Counted from the stretch's first letter, positions 7,989-21,397 are shown. The stretch: 64,000 nt of DNA from Massilia glaciei (GCF_003011895.2 NZ_PXWF02000019.1:20291-84290), one strand, 5' to 3'. The notes: generated from the letters alone by a model not told the origin. Program-made: numbers and translations.

Positions 7989-9182
7989 CTACAGCCAGCC
8001 GCGAAGCAGCGTATAAACCTCGGACGACGAGAGCAGCGCCATGTGGCCGGTCTGGTAGACGACGGCCTGGTCGGCCGCATCGAAGCGCAGCTGGCGCAGC
8101 GGATCGGCATGCTGGCCCAGCCCGCTCGCGAGCGGCACCAGGCCGTCGCCGGCCAGCCGGTCGTGCAGGTCGCCGGCCTGCTTGCCCATGGTCGCGGCCA
8201 CCGTGAAGCAACGAACTTTTGGGGGCAGCGGCGGGCATTCGGGCAGCGCGCCGGCATGGGCGAAACGGTCGTCGCCGCTGTCGGCGGCGAGCACGCTGCC
8301 GTGGCGCAGGTCGGTGATGCCGGCGCTGCGCAATTTGGCGAGCCGCGAGAACGGCGCGCTGTAGGCGGTCGAATCGGTGAACACATGCACCCAGTTGCCG
8401 CCGCGTTCGAGCGGCGCGCCGTGGTGCGGCGTGCCGAGGAAGACGATCTTGCTCAGGTGGGCCAGCCAGGCGTGGCCGGCCTCGGCGCCGTAGTGGCACG
8501 CGCTGCGCGCGAGCAGGCCGCCCATGCTGTGGCATAAAATGACGATCTCTTGCGGCGGCACCGGCCATTGCTGCGCCATCGCCTGCAACAAGGCGGCCAG
8601 TTCGCGCCCGTTGTCGGCCACGTGGCGGCCACTGTTGTAGTGCAGGTAGACCGGCGTGTAGCCGCGTTCGAGCGCCAACGCGGCGCCGTGGTCGTGCCCC
8701 TGGCGCTGCCACTGCAGGTCGTTCATGCACAAGCCGTGGGCCAGCACCAGGATGCGGCCCGAGGCGTCGGGGATGGCTTGCGCCAGCGCCGCGCGCTCCA
8801 CCACCAGCGGCTCGCCGCCGCGGCGCAGCGACATCGGGATGGCGAGCGGATTGGCGCCGGCGGCCAGGCGGTCGCCCAGCACGCCGTTAAGCACGGCCAG
8901 CAGGGCCTCGCGGCCGGTCCAGCCATTTTGTTCGCCGAGCAGCGGGACCAGCCGGGCCAGCACCGACTCGATGCTCACGCCGACCATCCGGGTCACGCCC
9001 TTGACGCCGCGGTACACCAGCTTGCTGACGCCGGCCACCGGGCGCGCGAGCCTGGGGCCGACCGCCTTGTGGAGCACCGTCATGTGGACCGCCTCGACCA
9101 GCTCGGTCAAGCCGGCGGCCGCCTCGACGGCGAGCCGCGAGGCGCCCAGCAGGTCGGCCGCGTGTGACTGCTTTTTGGGCAT
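7989..9182 (-). CDS. alpha/beta-hydrolase, PGAP1/lipase-like
   Basis: The 397-residue protein has an N-terminal helical region of about 100 residues followed by an alpha/beta-hydrolase domain. The oxyanion strand is I-L-V-L-A-H-G-L-C-M-N-D. The nucleophile elbow is C-H-S-M-G-G-L-L-A-R, with Cys in place of the usual Gly before His. F-L-G-T-P-H-H-G-A-P-L-E follows, typical of PGAP1/triacylglycerol-lipase relatives, and a late G-D-G-L-V-P supports the acid residue. There is no clear signal peptide. It lies 6 bp downstream of the glutathione peroxidase gene on the same strand, so the two are likely co-transcribed. Substrate is unknown. Confidence 0.8.
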   Translation of the reverse strand: MPKKQSHAADLLGASRLAVEAAAGLTELVEAVHMTVLHKAVGPRLARPVAGVSKLVYRGVKGVTRMVGVSIESVLARLVPLLGEQNGWTGREALLAVLNGVLGDRLAAGANPLAIPMSLRRGGEPLVVERAALAQAIPDASGRILVLAHGLCMNDLQWQRQGHDHGAALALERGYTPVYLHYNSGRHVADNGRELAALLQAMAQQWPVPPQEIVILCHSMGGLLARSACHYGAEAGHAWLAHLSKIVFLGTPHHGAPLERGGNWVHVFTDSTAYSAPFSRLAKLRSAGITDLRHGSVLAADSGDDRFAHAGALPECPPLPPKVRCFTVAATMGKQAGDLHDRLAGDGLVPLASGLGQHADPLRQLRFDAADQAVVYQTGHMALLSSSEVYTLLRGWL

Positions 9183-9188
9183 GGCCGT

Positions 9189-9788
9189 CTACAACCCCAG
9201 CGCCTGTTCGACCTTGCTCACCAACTGCTTGTCGTCCGGTTTGACCTTGCTGGGGAAATGCTCGACGACGCGGCCCTGGCGGTCGATCAGGTATTTGGTG
9301 AAATTCCATTTTGGCGCTATGCCGGTGTCCTTGATCAGCTGCGCGTGCAGCGGGTTGGGCGCGCTGCCGCTGACCTGGCTCTTGGCGAACATCGGAAACT
9401 TCACGCCGTAGGTGTTGTAGCAGAGGTCGGCGATCTCTTTCGCGTTGCCCGGTTCCTGCTTGCCGAAATCGTTGGATGGGAATCCAAGCACGACCAGGCC
9501 CTTGGGACCGTATTTGGCGTACAGTTTTTCGAGCCCCTCATACTGGACCGTGAAGCCGCAATAGCTGGCCGTGTTGACGACCAAAACCACTTTGCCCGCG
9601 TATTGACACAGGTTCTGCGGCGCGTCGTCCTGCAGGCGGTTAAAGGTTTGCTTGAGCACCGCCGGGCAGGCCGCCGCAGCCACCACCGGCGCGCCTGCGG
9701 GCGCAGCCGGCGTCTGGGCATGGGCGGTCATGGTGGCCGCAGCGGCGGCGCACAGGGAGACGAAGAGCAGTGCTGGTGGCTTGAACAT
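9189..9788 (-). CDS. exported glutathione peroxidase-like thiol peroxidase
   Basis: The protein is 199 residues from the ATG at 9786-9788 (MFKPPALLF). An in-frame ATG at 9800 is possible but has a poorer ribosome site. A signal peptide (A-A-T-M-T-A-H-A-Q) precedes the peroxidase domain. Catalytic residues are visible: Cys in N-T-A-S-Y-C-G-F-T, Gln in N-D-F-G-K-Q-E-P-G and Trp in K-W-N-F-T-K-Y. It uses Cys rather than selenocysteine, so it probably works with thioredoxin-like reductants in the periplasm (family knowledge). It is upstream of the hydrolase gene in the same operon. Confidence 0.88.
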   Translation of the reverse strand: MFKPPALLFVSLCAAAAATMTAHAQTPAAPAGAPVVAAAACPAVLKQTFNRLQDDAPQNLCQYAGKVVLVVNTASYCGFTVQYEGLEKLYAKYGPKGLVVLGFPSNDFGKQEPGNAKEIADLCYNTYGVKFPMFAKSQVSGSAPNPLHAQLIKDTGIAPKWNFTKYLIDRQGRVVEHFPSKVKPDDKQLVSKVEQALGL

Positions 9789-9883
9789 AGAGATTTCCAT
9801 GCGGAATGAATAGACGGGATTTCATTCTATGCCAATTCGGCACGCCGCGTGCGCCGGCCACGGCGCGCGCGTCGGACGGCGTC

Positions 9884-10720
9884 TTACGTGATTCTTAGTC
9901 CGCTCAGTTCGGGGGCGGGCTGGGGAAACTTGAGATCGAGGTCCTGCACGATCTCGAGCAAAAGGCTAGCGATCGCGAGATTGCGGTGTGTTTTCGAGTC
10001 GGCCGGAATGATGTACCAGGGCGCGTGGTCGCAATCGGTGGCGCCGATGGCCGCTTCGTAGACGCGCTGGTATTCATCCCACGATTGGCGCTGCACCATG
10101 TCGTTGGCATCGAATTTCCACTGCTTTTCGGGATCGTCGAGGCGCTCCTGCAGGCGCTCGCGCTGCTCCTCTTTCGAGATATGCAGGAAGACCTTGATGA
10201 TGATGGTGCCGGTCTCGGACAACATGCGTTCGAAGTCGCGAATCTGCGCGTAACGCCGTTTGCATTCGTTCTCGTCGATCATGTCCTGCACGCGCGTGAT
10301 CAAGACATCCTCGTAATGGCTGCGGTTGAAGATCGCGATCTCGCCCCACACCGGCACATGCTGGTGCACGCGCCACAGATAATCGCGCGCCAGTTCGGCC
10401 GACGTGGGCGCCTTGAACCCGACCGCGCGCAATCCCATCGGGTTGATGCCGGTGAACAAGGCGGTGACGGTGCCGTCCTTGCCCGAGGTGTCCATGCCCT
10501 GCAGGACCAGCAACACCTTGTGCTTGCGCTGGGCGTACAGCTTCTCCTGGCAGACGGCGATTTGGGCTGTCAGGGCGGCGGTCAGCGCGCGGTCGCGCTG
10601 CTTGATCTCGGCCTTGCTCAGTTTTTCGTCCTGGTTCGCATCGCGCAGCGGGGTCGCCCGGGCATCCTCCTCGCGCAGGCTCGGCTTGGCGGACGCGCGG
10701 AACAGCGTGCGCGCGCTCAT
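9884..10720 (-). CDS. ppk2: polyphosphate kinase 2 (PPK2 family)
   Basis: The 278-residue cytoplasmic kinase transfers phosphate between polyphosphate and nucleotides. The Walker A region is G-M-D-T-S-G-K-D-G at residues 75-83. The lid/Walker B region is F-N-R-S-H-Y-E-D-V-L, and the C-terminal motif is P-W-Y-I-I-P-A-D-S-K-T-H-R-N-L. This single-domain form is about the size of nucleotide-phosphorylating PPK2s; the class is not resolvable by eye. The ATG (10718-10720) overlaps the TGA of the CoA-binding gene as ATGA, so the two are translationally coupled. Confidence 0.9.
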   Translation of the reverse strand: MSARTLFRASAKPSLREEDARATPLRDANQDEKLSKAEIKQRDRALTAALTAQIAVCQEKLYAQRKHKVLLVLQGMDTSGKDGTVTALFTGINPMGLRAVGFKAPTSAELARDYLWRVHQHVPVWGEIAIFNRSHYEDVLITRVQDMIDENECKRRYAQIRDFERMLSETGTIIIKVFLHISKEEQRERLQERLDDPEKQWKFDANDMVQRQSWDEYQRVYEAAIGATDCDHAPWYIIPADSKTHRNLAIASLLLEIVQDLDLKFPQPAPELSGLRIT

Positions 10721-11133
10721 GCCGATACCGCCTTGTGTTCGATTTTGACGCAATGGTCCATCACCACGTCGAGGCCGGCGGTCTTGGCAATGCGGGCGGC
10801 CTCTTCGTTGACGACGTCGAGCTGCATCCACAGGCATGCCGCGCCGATCGCGACGGCGTCGCGCGCGATCGGGACGATGTCTTCGGACTTGCGGAAGCAG
10901 TCGACGAGGTCGATGCGCACCGGCGCGATCGCGGCGGCGGCCTCGGGCACACTGGCGTACACGTGTTCGCCGAGGATCTGCTGGCCGGCGTAGGAAGGGT
11001 TGACCGGGACGATGCGGTAGCCGTGCTGCTGGAGGTACTCGGCCACCTGGTGGCTGGCGCGCTCGGGTTTGTTGGACATGCCGACCACGGCGATGGTCTT
11101 GGTGGTCTTGAGGATTTCGGGAATGGTTTTCAT
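10717..11133 (-). CDS. CoA-binding domain protein (YccU-like)
   Basis: The 138-residue Rossmann-fold protein starts at the ATG at 11131-11133 (MKTIPEILK). The nucleotide loop is I-A-V-V-G-M-S-N-K-P-E-R-A-S, followed by Y-R-I-V-P-V-N-P and later R-I-D-L-V-D-C-F-R-K-S-E. This matches stand-alone CoA-binding proteins related to the succinyl-CoA synthetase alpha domain. Cellular function is unclear. Its stop codon overlaps the start of ppk2, which suggests coordinated expression. Confidence 0.85.
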   Translation of the reverse strand: MKTIPEILKTTKTIAVVGMSNKPERASHQVAEYLQQHGYRIVPVNPSYAGQQILGEHVYASVPEAAAAIAPVRIDLVDCFRKSEDIVPIARDAVAIGAACLWMQLDVVNEEAARIAKTAGLDVVMDHCVKIEHKAVSA

Positions 11134-11220
11134 TATTCTCGGTCGAGTTCGGGTTGATCGATTCAGAATATCAGAATTGCATCGAGCCATGGCGCGTCGT
11201 TGATCGCCGCAAGAAAAAAC

Positions 11221-11246
11221 AAAAAGGCGGCCCAAGCCGCCTTTTT
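11221..11246 (-). terminator. rho-independent terminator after the serine hydrolase gene
   Basis: AAAAAGGCGG, a short CCCAAG-side loop and CCGCCTTTTT form a GC stem flanked by A and T runs, 20 bp past the stop codon of the serine hydrolase gene. The symmetry would let it also act on plus-strand transcription. Confidence 0.8.
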
Positions 11247-11265
11247 GGATTCCTGTGTCAAACGC

Positions 11266-12948
11266 TTACGGCAGCCGTTTGCCCGGCATCTCGCGCCCGC
11301 CCTGCAGCAGCACCAGTTGCGAGATCTTGCCCTCCGCGTTTTTCTCGAAGCGGACCTTGGCATCGACCTCTTTCGGGAAGAACAGCGTGTCGCTCAGCGC
11401 GTGCAATTCAAACCCTGGTTGGCCGGTCGCCTGGGCGCCGAACCGATCGCCGTTGCGCGTGATGGTCATGATAAAACCCGGCGCAAGCTCGTAGCGCCCG
11501 ACATAGGTATCGAGCACGGCGTGCGCGACCTTGACCGCGGTGCGTACCGGCAACGCTTCGGCGGTGCGCACATTGTCGTCGGCGGCGCCGTTCTGGTGCA
11601 CCGTCACTTTGGTCACCGCGCCGCTCGCATCGCGGACGAACTCCATGTGCACGAGCGAGTCTTCCAAGAAGAAACCGTTGGCCGAATGGGCCAGCAGTGG
11701 CGTGATGCCGCGTCCGGTGCGTTGCATCACGAGCTGGTCGTTCTCACGCCAGATCATGCGCTTGCTCTTGTCGTCGATGGCGTAGACGCCGGCGAACGCG
11801 TCGAGCGCCTTGGCATTGAGCTTGATGGCCTTGTACTCTGGAAATGCCTTGCCCATGGCGATCGCGCCGGCTTTTTGCGCCACCATTTCCGGCGCCGCGA
11901 TGCCCGAATCGGCGTTGCTCAGCACGGCGACGAATACCTTGCTCTGCGGTATGCGCAAGGCGTATGAGACAAATCCATTGATCCCGCCGCCATGGCCGAT
12001 TGTCTGGTTTCCCTGCAATTTGCCGATCTGCCAGCCATAGCCGTAATCGCGCGCGCTGCCGTCGCTCAGCTTGAATGGCGTGAACGCCTTTGCAAGGCTG
12101 GCCGCGTTGATCAGTTTGCCACCGGTGATTGCCGCCTCCCAGCGCGCCAAATCGTCCACGTTCGATACCAGCGAACCTGCCGCGTACGGCAGGCTCATGC
12201 TCAGCGGGGCCGACGGCGTGTAAGCGGCCTCCTTTTTGGAATGGCCCTCCGCCTTGGTCGCGGCGGAGCGCTCATAGCCCTCGTAGGCCGTGTCGTTCAT
12301 ACCGAGCGGCACAAAGATGCGTTTCTCCAAAAATTTCGCGTAGGGCATGCCCGAGACCTTCTCGATCACTGCGCCCAGCAGGAAATAGCCGGAGTTGTTG
12401 TAGGCGAAGTTGGTGCCCGGTTCGAAGGTCAGCGGATCGTTCTTGAAGGTGTCGATCATCTGTTGGACCGTCAGGTCCTTGGTGTTATTGGCGGCGAAGT
12501 CCATCTTGCCCGTGTAGCTGACGATGCCCGAGGTATGCGTGAGCAATTGCTCGACAGTGATCTTCTTGCCCTTGGTCGGGTAGTCGGGCAGGAATTTTGT
12601 GATGTCGTCCGACAGGGCGAGTTTGCCCTCCTCGACCAGCATCAGGATGGCCACCGCCGTGAACTGCTTGGTGATCGAACCGATGCGCAAAGTCATGTCC
12701 GGCGTCATCGCCTGCTTTTTGGCGACGCTGGCCATGCCGTAGGCCTTGTGGAACACGGTCTTGCCGTCGCGCGTGACGATGACGGTCGCGCCAGGCGCAT
12801 CGGCCTTGTAGTGGCGGGAAATGCTGGCGTCGATTTGCGCCGCCAGCGCCTGTTCGGCCGCGGCCGACATGGGGGCTTCCTGGGCAACACTGCACGGTGC
12901 TTGCAGCGCAAGGACGGCGGCGATGCAAAGGCTGGAGAGTTTGAGCAT
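11266..12948 (-). CDS. periplasmic serine hydrolase, beta-lactamase class C / PBP4-like
   Basis: The 560-residue protein starts at the ATG at 12946-12948 (MLKLSSLCIA). It has a signal peptide, then a beta-lactamase-fold domain with the catalytic S91-I-T-K94, a Y-x-N motif in F-A-Y-N-N-S-G-Y and a later H-G-G-G-I-N-G-F. The C-terminal 200 residues form a separate beta-rich domain often seen in esterase or peptidase members. It may be a D-aminopeptidase, esterase or regulator; the sequence does not decide. It is a single gene with its own terminator. Confidence 0.85.
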   Translation of the reverse strand: MLKLSSLCIAAVLALQAPCSVAQEAPMSAAAEQALAAQIDASISRHYKADAPGATVIVTRDGKTVFHKAYGMASVAKKQAMTPDMTLRIGSITKQFTAVAILMLVEEGKLALSDDITKFLPDYPTKGKKITVEQLLTHTSGIVSYTGKMDFAANNTKDLTVQQMIDTFKNDPLTFEPGTNFAYNNSGYFLLGAVIEKVSGMPYAKFLEKRIFVPLGMNDTAYEGYERSAATKAEGHSKKEAAYTPSAPLSMSLPYAAGSLVSNVDDLARWEAAITGGKLINAASLAKAFTPFKLSDGSARDYGYGWQIGKLQGNQTIGHGGGINGFVSYALRIPQSKVFVAVLSNADSGIAAPEMVAQKAGAIAMGKAFPEYKAIKLNAKALDAFAGVYAIDDKSKRMIWRENDQLVMQRTGRGITPLLAHSANGFFLEDSLVHMEFVRDASGAVTKVTVHQNGAADDNVRTAEALPVRTAVKVAHAVLDTYVGRYELAPGFIMTITRNGDRFGAQATGQPGFELHALSDTLFFPKEVDAKVRFEKNAEGKISQLVLLQGGREMPGKRLP

Positions 12949-13118
12949 GGTTTCGTTTCCTATTTTTATGTTGGTGGGACTCGGTGCGCCAAGGCTTGTG
13001 ATCCCGTGGAATCGCCAATATAGGGCAACTTCTTTGCCTAAATGGCCACGATCCGACGAATTGCGTCCCGGAAGGCGCAAAGGGCCGGTTTTTCGGGATG
13101 GTCAGTTGAATTTGGTCG

Positions 13119-13148
13119 AAAAAAAAGCAGCCGAAGCTGCTTTTTTTT
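13119..13148 (-). terminator. rho-independent terminator of the atp operon
   Basis: An A8 run, stem GCAGC / GCTGC with a short CGAA loop, and a T8 run, located 31 bp beyond the atpC stop codon. This is the expected end of the ATP synthase transcript. Confidence 0.88.
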
Positions 13149-13178
13149 GTCCGCTGCGCGAGGCGGCGAGTGTGGTGC

Positions 13179-13604
13179 TTAACGATTTTTCTGACGCAGC
13201 TTGGCGATGGCGGCCAACTGGGCGATCGCGGTGGCCAGTTCGGCTTGCGCCTTGGCGTAGTCGATCTTCGAGTCTTTGTTGACCATCATTTCTTCGGCCT
13301 GCTTCTTGGCCTCGATCGCTTTTGCTTCGTCCAGGTCGCCACCGCGGATCGCGGTGTCGGCCAGGACCGTCACTGCGTCCGGCTGCACTTCGAGGATGCC
13401 ACCGGCGACGAAGACGAACTCTTCTTCCGCGCGGCCGGCAACCTTGATCCGTACAGCACCAGGCCTGATGCGCGTGATCAGCGGGGTGTGCTTGGGATAG
13501 ATCCCCAGCTCGCCCGCCTCACCCGGCAACGTGACGAACTCGGCTTCGCCCGAAAAAATCAGGGTTTCAGCAGAAACGACGTCGACGTGAATTGTGTGTG
13601 CCAT
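13179..13604 (-). CDS. atpC: F1F0 ATP synthase epsilon subunit
   Basis: This 141-residue central-stalk subunit has an N-terminal beta-sandwich ([21 protein letters not shown]) and a C-terminal helical hairpin. It couples rotation to catalysis and can inhibit ATP hydrolysis. It is the last gene of the atp operon, followed by a strong terminator. Length is normal for the family. Confidence 0.96.
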   Translation of the reverse strand: MAHTIHVDVVSAETLIFSGEAEFVTLPGEAGELGIYPKHTPLITRIRPGAVRIKVAGRAEEEFVFVAGGILEVQPDAVTVLADTAIRGGDLDEAKAIEAKKQAEEMMVNKDSKIDYAKAQAELATAIAQLAAIAKLRQKNR

Positions 13605-13659
13605 GTGTGTCCTATCGGGTCGAGGAACCGCACCTTCAGGCGCGGCTCCCTAGCCTGTC

Positions 13660-15090
<1,431 letters not shown>

Positions 15091-15966
15091 TTAAACCGCT
15101 GCCGCACCGGCGACGATTTCGGAGAGTTCTTTGGTAATCGCGGCCTGACGCGTCTTGTTATAGATCAGCTTCAGCTCACCGATGACACTACCTGCGTTGT
15201 CGCTTGCCGACTTCATCGCGACCATCCGCGCCGATTGCTCGGATGCGAGATTTTCGGCGACCGCCTGGTACACCAATGCCTCGACGTAGCGCACCAGCAG
15301 TTCATCGATCACGGATTGCGCTTCCGGCTCGTAGATGTAGTCCCAGGCGTGGTTGCCCTTGTCGCCTACCAGCTTGTCGGCCGACAGTGGCAGCAACTGC
15401 TCCACAATCGGCTCTTGCTTCATCGTGTTAATGAACTTCGTGTAGCAGATGTATACCGCGTCGAGTTTGCCTTCCTCGTACTGGTCGAGCATGACCTTGA
15501 TCGGCCCGATCAGTTTGTCGAGGTGCGGTGTGTCGCCAATCTGGATCGCATGCGAGACCACCTTGACGCCAACCCGATTCAAGAAACCCAAACCCTTGTT
15601 GCCGATGGCAACTGCTTCAATTTTGTTGCCAGCTGCTTCCAGCTCGCGTGTTTTTTGCGTCACCATGCGCAAGATGTTGGTGTTCATGCCGCCGCACAGA
15701 CCCTTGTCGGTCGTGACGATGATGAAACCGACAGCCTTCGCCTGCACGCCCTTGGCTTGCGCCATGAAGGGGTGCGTGTACTCTGGATTCGCGGTCGCAA
15801 GATTGGAGGCGATATTGCGAATCTTGTCACTGTAGGGACGGGCGGCCCGCATCCGGTCCTGCGCCTTGCGCATTTTGGACGCGGCGACCATTTCCATCGC
15901 CTTCGTGATCTTCTTCGTATTTTCTACGCTCTTGATCTTGTTACGTATCTCTTTGCCTACTGCCAT
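15091..15966 (-). CDS. atpG: F1F0 ATP synthase gamma subunit
   Basis: This 291-residue rotor shaft starts [14 protein letters not shown] and includes the conserved [11 protein letters not shown] and [12 protein letters not shown]. The C-terminal helix ends in [14 protein letters not shown]. It is the third gene from the 3' end of the operon and is complete. Confidence 0.97.
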   Translation of the reverse strand: MAVGKEIRNKIKSVENTKKITKAMEMVAASKMRKAQDRMRAARPYSDKIRNIASNLATANPEYTHPFMAQAKGVQAKAVGFIIVTTDKGLCGGMNTNILRMVTQKTRELEAAGNKIEAVAIGNKGLGFLNRVGVKVVSHAIQIGDTPHLDKLIGPIKVMLDQYEEGKLDAVYICYTKFINTMKQEPIVEQLLPLSADKLVGDKGNHAWDYIYEPEAQSVIDELLVRYVEALVYQAVAENLASEQSARMVAMKSASDNAGSVIGELKLIYNKTRQAAITKELSEIVAGAAAV

Positions 15967-16041
15967 GAGTCCTTACTCCTTATATCCAGCCGTTCGTCGC
16001 ATTAAACCGGGGGCGCGGTTCGCACCGCGCTCCCGCGATAG

Positions 16042-17583
<1,542 letters not shown>

Positions 17584-17652
17584 GCTAACTCCTAATAGTT
17601 TCTTGATGCGTAGGGCAAGGGGCGAGGGCGCCGGTCTTCCGTGCGAATTTCT

Positions 17653-18186
17653 TTACGACGCGAGCGCAACGTTCATCTGTTGCAGGCGGGCGCGCACCGA
17701 GGTATCGAGCACTTCATCACCAACGACCACGCGCACACCACCGATCAGCGAGGGATCCACTGTCACCGTTGGGTTGAGCTTGCGGCCAAATTTCTTTTCC
17801 AGCGTCCGGACCAGGTCTGAGACCTGTTGCGCGGCCATGTCGAACGCGCTCGTGATGTGGGCGTCGGCGGCACCTTCCTGGGCGTTTTTGAGCACCGCGA
17901 ACTGGGCGCCGATTTCCGGCAGCAGCGGCACGCGGTGGTTTTCGATCAGCATCTTGACGAAGTTGTTCGCTTCGGCCGACAGTGGCGCCTTGACCAGCGA
18001 CGCGAACGCGTCGGCGACCTGCGCCTCCGAGACGTTCGGATTGCGGGCGTAGTTTTGAACGTCGACATTGGCGCCGACTTGCGCCAGTTCGTCGATCAGT
18101 GTGGACCAGGCGGCCATGTCGCCGCCTTGGGCGACACGGAACACTGCTTCAGCGTAGGGACGGGCGACGGTTGCGAGTTCGGCCAT
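17653..18186 (-). CDS. atpH: F1F0 ATP synthase delta subunit
   Basis: This 177-residue peripheral-stalk subunit links F1 to the b dimer. It starts [16 protein letters not shown], the usual N-terminal helix, and ends with the [15 protein letters not shown] family signature. It lies 2 bp after atpF, so the two are probably translationally coupled. Confidence 0.96.
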   Translation of the reverse strand: MAELATVARPYAEAVFRVAQGGDMAAWSTLIDELAQVGANVDVQNYARNPNVSEAQVADAFASLVKAPLSAEANNFVKMLIENHRVPLLPEIGAQFAVLKNAQEGAADAHITSAFDMAAQQVSDLVRTLEKKFGRKLNPTVTVDPSLIGGVRVVVGDEVLDTSVRARLQQMNVALAS

Positions 18187-18188
18187 GG

Positions 18189-18659
18189 TTACAGCTCGAC
18201 AGCCAATTGCGACAGCAGGTCGGCGTGGGCCGCTGCGTTCACTTCGCGCTTGAGGATCTGCTCGGCGCCCTTGACGGCCAGGCCGGCGATCTGCGAGCGC
18301 AGCGCTTCCTTGGCCTTGGCAAGTTGCTGGTCAGCATCGGCTTTGGCTTGCGAGACGATGCGGACCGCCTCGGCCTGGGCGTTCGCCTTGATTTCGTCGG
18401 CGATCATCTGGGCGCGCTTTTCGGCGTCGGCGATGCGCTTCTGGCCTTCGTCACGGGCCGCTGCTAGTTCGGTCTGGGCGGTCTTGGCGGCGGCGGCCAT
18501 CTCGGCCTTGCCACGGTCGGCGGCGGCGAGGCCGTTCGCGATCCTCTCGGCGCGCTCGTCGAGCGCTTTCATCAGTGGCGGCCACACGAATTTCATCGTG
18601 AAGCCCGCCAGGATGAAGAAGACCACGAACTGTGCAAACAAGGTTGCGTTTAAGTTCAC
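18189..18659 (-). CDS. atpF: F1F0 ATP synthase b subunit
   Basis: The 156-residue peripheral stalk protein starts [11 protein letters not shown] single membrane helix at about residues 5-26 is followed by a long Ala/Lys/Glu-rich coiled coil (30-135). It lies between atpE and atpH in the standard order. Confidence 0.96.
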   Translation of the reverse strand: MNLNATLFAQFVVFFILAGFTMKFVWPPLMKALDERAERIANGLAAADRGKAEMAAAAKTAQTELAAARDEGQKRIADAEKRAQMIADEIKANAQAEAVRIVSQAKADADQQLAKAKEALRSQIAGLAVKGAEQILKREVNAAAHADLLSQLAVEL

Positions 18660-18733
18660 GGGAATATCCTTCTCAAAAAAACGGATGCCGAACCCGGCGG
18701 GTTCGGCAATTCATTACCAGCGAAGTGCCGAAC

Positions 18734-19033
<300 letters not shown>

Positions 19034-19073
19034 TTACTACAACTATCTTTGAATGCCGGTCGTGCCGCGCCGG

Positions 19074-19910
19074 TCAGTGGCCCTCATGCGCCTGGCCGAG
19101 ATACACCAGCGTGAGCATCATGAAGATGAATGCCTGCAAGAACACGATCAGGATGTGGAAAATAGCCCAGATCGACCCGGCGATCACGTGGCCGAAAAAG
19201 CCGAACGTGGTTGCCATCGCACCCAACAAAGCGATCAACATGAACAGCAGTTCGCCAGCAAACATGTTGCCGAACAGTCGCATGCCGAGCGACACGGTTT
19301 TTGCTGCGTACTCGATGATGTTCAACAGCAGGTTGAACGGCGCCATGGCGATGCCGAACGGGGCGGCGAACAATTCGTGCATCCAGCCGCCGAAGCCCTT
19401 GATCTTGATGCTGTAGTAGATCATCAGGGCGAACACGCCGAGCGCGATGCCCATGGTGCCGTTCAGGTCGGCGGTGGGAACCACGCGCTGGTAGGGGAAC
19501 ACGGTGCCAAGCCCAAGCAGGTTGATCAGGGCCGACGGCGCGTCGACCGGCAGGAAGTCCATCGAGTTCATCAGGGCGACCCAGACGAACACGGTCAGCG
19601 CCAGCGGGGCGATGAAGCTGCGGTCGCCGTGCACGATGGCCTTGGCTTGGTTGTCGACCATTTCGAACAGAATTTCGACGGCGGCCTGGAAGCGGCCCGG
19701 CACGCCCGAGGTGGCGCGGCGCGCGGCCATCCACATCAGCAAACTGCCGAGCACGCCGCAGAAAATGGACCAAAACAGCGTGTCCATATTGATAACGGAG
19801 AAATCGACCACAGATGTCTGGTGGTGGTTCGAATAATGCTGCAGGTGGTGCTTGATGTACTCTGACGCGGTTGGTGCGTGCGCCGCTGCGCCTTCAACTG
19901 TTGAACTCAT
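19074..19910 (-). CDS. atpB: F1F0 ATP synthase a subunit
   Basis: The 278-residue membrane stator forms the proton half-channels. The start chosen is the ATG at 19910 ([14 protein letters not shown]); the frame is open 19 codons further up but atpI ends there. The essential arginine is in [13 protein letters not shown]. About five membrane helices are predicted. It starts 4 bp downstream of the atpI stop. Confidence 0.96.
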   Translation of the reverse strand: MSSTVEGAAAHAPTASEYIKHHLQHYSNHHQTSVVDFSVINMDTLFWSIFCGVLGSLLMWMAARRATSGVPGRFQAAVEILFEMVDNQAKAIVHGDRSFIAPLALTVFVWVALMNSMDFLPVDAPSALINLLGLGTVFPYQRVVPTADLNGTMGIALGVFALMIYYSIKIKGFGGWMHELFAAPFGIAMAPFNLLLNIIEYAAKTVSLGMRLFGNMFAGELLFMLIALLGAMATTFGFFGHVIAGSIWAIFHILIVFLQAFIFMMLTLVYLGQAHEGH

Positions 19911-19914
19911 GGTG

Positions 19915-20253
19915 TCAGTGCCTAAATAATAAAATGATGTAACTTTTGAGCGCCACGATGAAGCCACCCAGCAGGGCGAACCAGTTCAAATCGCGGTACA
20001 GCCACGCGGCCGCGCCAATCAGCGCCACCGTCAATGCAATCTTTATGAATTCCCAAATAAAAAACGAGATCGGGTCGGCGCCGCCCGGGCGCATCGTGTT
20101 GAGGAACAGGCGCCCCGCCATGATCGCGTTCGGCACCACACAACACAAACCGCCGAATAGCGCGGACACCAGCGCGTGCCACCCTCCCAGAAGCCCGGCG
20201 ACCAGGCCGGCGACCACGGTCACGATCAATTGCAGGGAGACTAAGCGCAGCAT
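19915..20253 (-). CDS. atpI: ATP synthase assembly-associated protein I
   Basis: This 112-residue protein with four membrane segments starts at the ATG at 20253 ([12 protein letters not shown]), behind a GAAGAA ribosome site. It is the first gene of the operon. AtpI homologues assist c-ring assembly or magnesium/proton balance; the exact role varies. It is assigned by position and by the [19 protein letters not shown] motif. Confidence 0.88.
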   Translation of the reverse strand: MLRLVSLQLIVTVVAGLVAGLLGGWHALVSALFGGLCCVVPNAIMAGRLFLNTMRPGGADPISFFIWEFIKIALTVALIGAAAWLYRDLNWFALLGGFIVALKSYIILLFRH

Positions 20254-20319
20254 TTTTTGTTCTTCGCGCCAGCCATCGGATAAGCTGTTTCGACTGTTGG
20301 GTTTAAGTGAATCAGCGGG

Positions 20320-20349
20320 ATTATAAGGCGATACGCCCTTATGCGTCAA
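20320..20349 (-). promoter_or_regulatory. sigma-70-type promoter of the atp operon
   Basis: On the minus strand TTGACG (20344-20349) and TATAAT (20320-20325) are separated by 18 bp, about 67 bp before the atpI start codon. The -10 is a perfect consensus and the -35 has one mismatch. Nothing else is recognised in this 233-bp gap. Confidence 0.7.
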
Positions 20350-20486
20350 ACGTTGCTGCACCGCGCAAGAGGCAAAGTGTGGTGATATGCCACCTGATTT
20401 TAGTGCCATCCTCCTAATTCGGGGCAGTCATCACCGCCGGAGGATTAGTTCCTCGTGCGCAACACAATTATTGATGGGCAACTGCG

Positions 20487-21371
20487 TCAGGCGCGCAGGC
20501 GCGCCAGCACCCCGTCGAGCACATCGAGGTCGGCGAAATCGATGATCATCTGCCCTTTTCCCTTGCTGCCCATCTTGAACAGCACCGGTGTGGCCAGCTT
20601 GTCCGACAACTCCTCCTCGAGCCGCGCGATGTCGCCCGATTTTTCCTTCTCGCGCGGGGTCGGCGGGTTGGCCTGCTCGTCCATCGTGCGCGTGACGAGC
20701 TTTTCGGTTTCGCGCACCGACAAGCGTTTGGCGACCACCTGGTTGGCCAGGTTGATCTGGCTGGCCGCGTCGACCGCCAGCAGCGCGCGCGCGTGGCCCA
20801 TGTCGATGTCGCCGGCCATCAGCATGGTCTGCACCGGCGGCGCCAGGTTCATCAGGCGCAGCAGGTTCGACACGGCGCTGCGCGAACGCCCCACCGCGGT
20901 GGCCGCCTGCTCGTGCGTGAAGCTGAAGTCCGAGATCAACCGTCCGATCCCCTGCGCCTCCTCAAGCGGGTTGAGGTCCTCGCGCTGGATGTTCTCGATC
21001 AGGGCCATCGCGGCGGCGGCCTGGTCGTCGACGTCGCGCACCAGCACCGGGATCTGGTCGAGCCCGGCCAGCTGGGCCGCGCGGAAGCGGCGCTCGCCGG
21101 CGATGATCTCGTACTTGATGGCGCCGGTCAGCACGTCCTGGCCGACCGGGCGCACCAGCACCGGCTGCATGATGCCCTGGGTGCGGATCGAGGCGGCCAG
21201 CTCGGCCAGCGCGCCCTCGTCCATGCGCGTGCGCGGCTGGTATTTGCCGGCCTGCATCTGCGACACCGGCAGCGACGACGGCGTGCCGGCGTCGGCCGTG
21301 TTGAGGTCGACGTCGCCGCCGAGCAGTGCTTCGAGGCCGCGGCCGAGGCCCTTGAGTTTTTTGGTCGCCAT
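20487..21371 (-). CDS. parB: chromosome-partitioning protein ParB
   Basis: This 294-residue CTPase/DNA-binding protein loads at parS and spreads. The N-terminal G-L-G-R-G-L-E-A-L-L contacts ParA. The box I/II region includes Y-Q-P-R-T and the arginine patch G-E-R-R-F-R-A-A. A helix-turn-helix follows at about 145-190 (T-H-E-Q-A-A-T-A-V-G-R-S-R-S-A-V-S-N-L-L-R-L), with a C-terminal dimer domain. It lies 26 bp after parA. Two parS sites are present 3.6 kb away at 24.96-25.02 kb. Confidence 0.96.
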   Translation of the reverse strand: MATKKLKGLGRGLEALLGGDVDLNTADAGTPSSLPVSQMQAGKYQPRTRMDEGALAELAASIRTQGIMQPVLVRPVGQDVLTGAIKYEIIAGERRFRAAQLAGLDQIPVLVRDVDDQAAAAMALIENIQREDLNPLEEAQGIGRLISDFSFTHEQAATAVGRSRSAVSNLLRLMNLAPPVQTMLMAGDIDMGHARALLAVDAASQINLANQVVAKRLSVRETEKLVTRTMDEQANPPTPREKEKSGDIARLEEELSDKLATPVLFKMGSKGKGQMIIDFADLDVLDGVLARLRA

Positions 21372-21397
21372 GGTTCGTGTCCGTCCTATTACTTTGA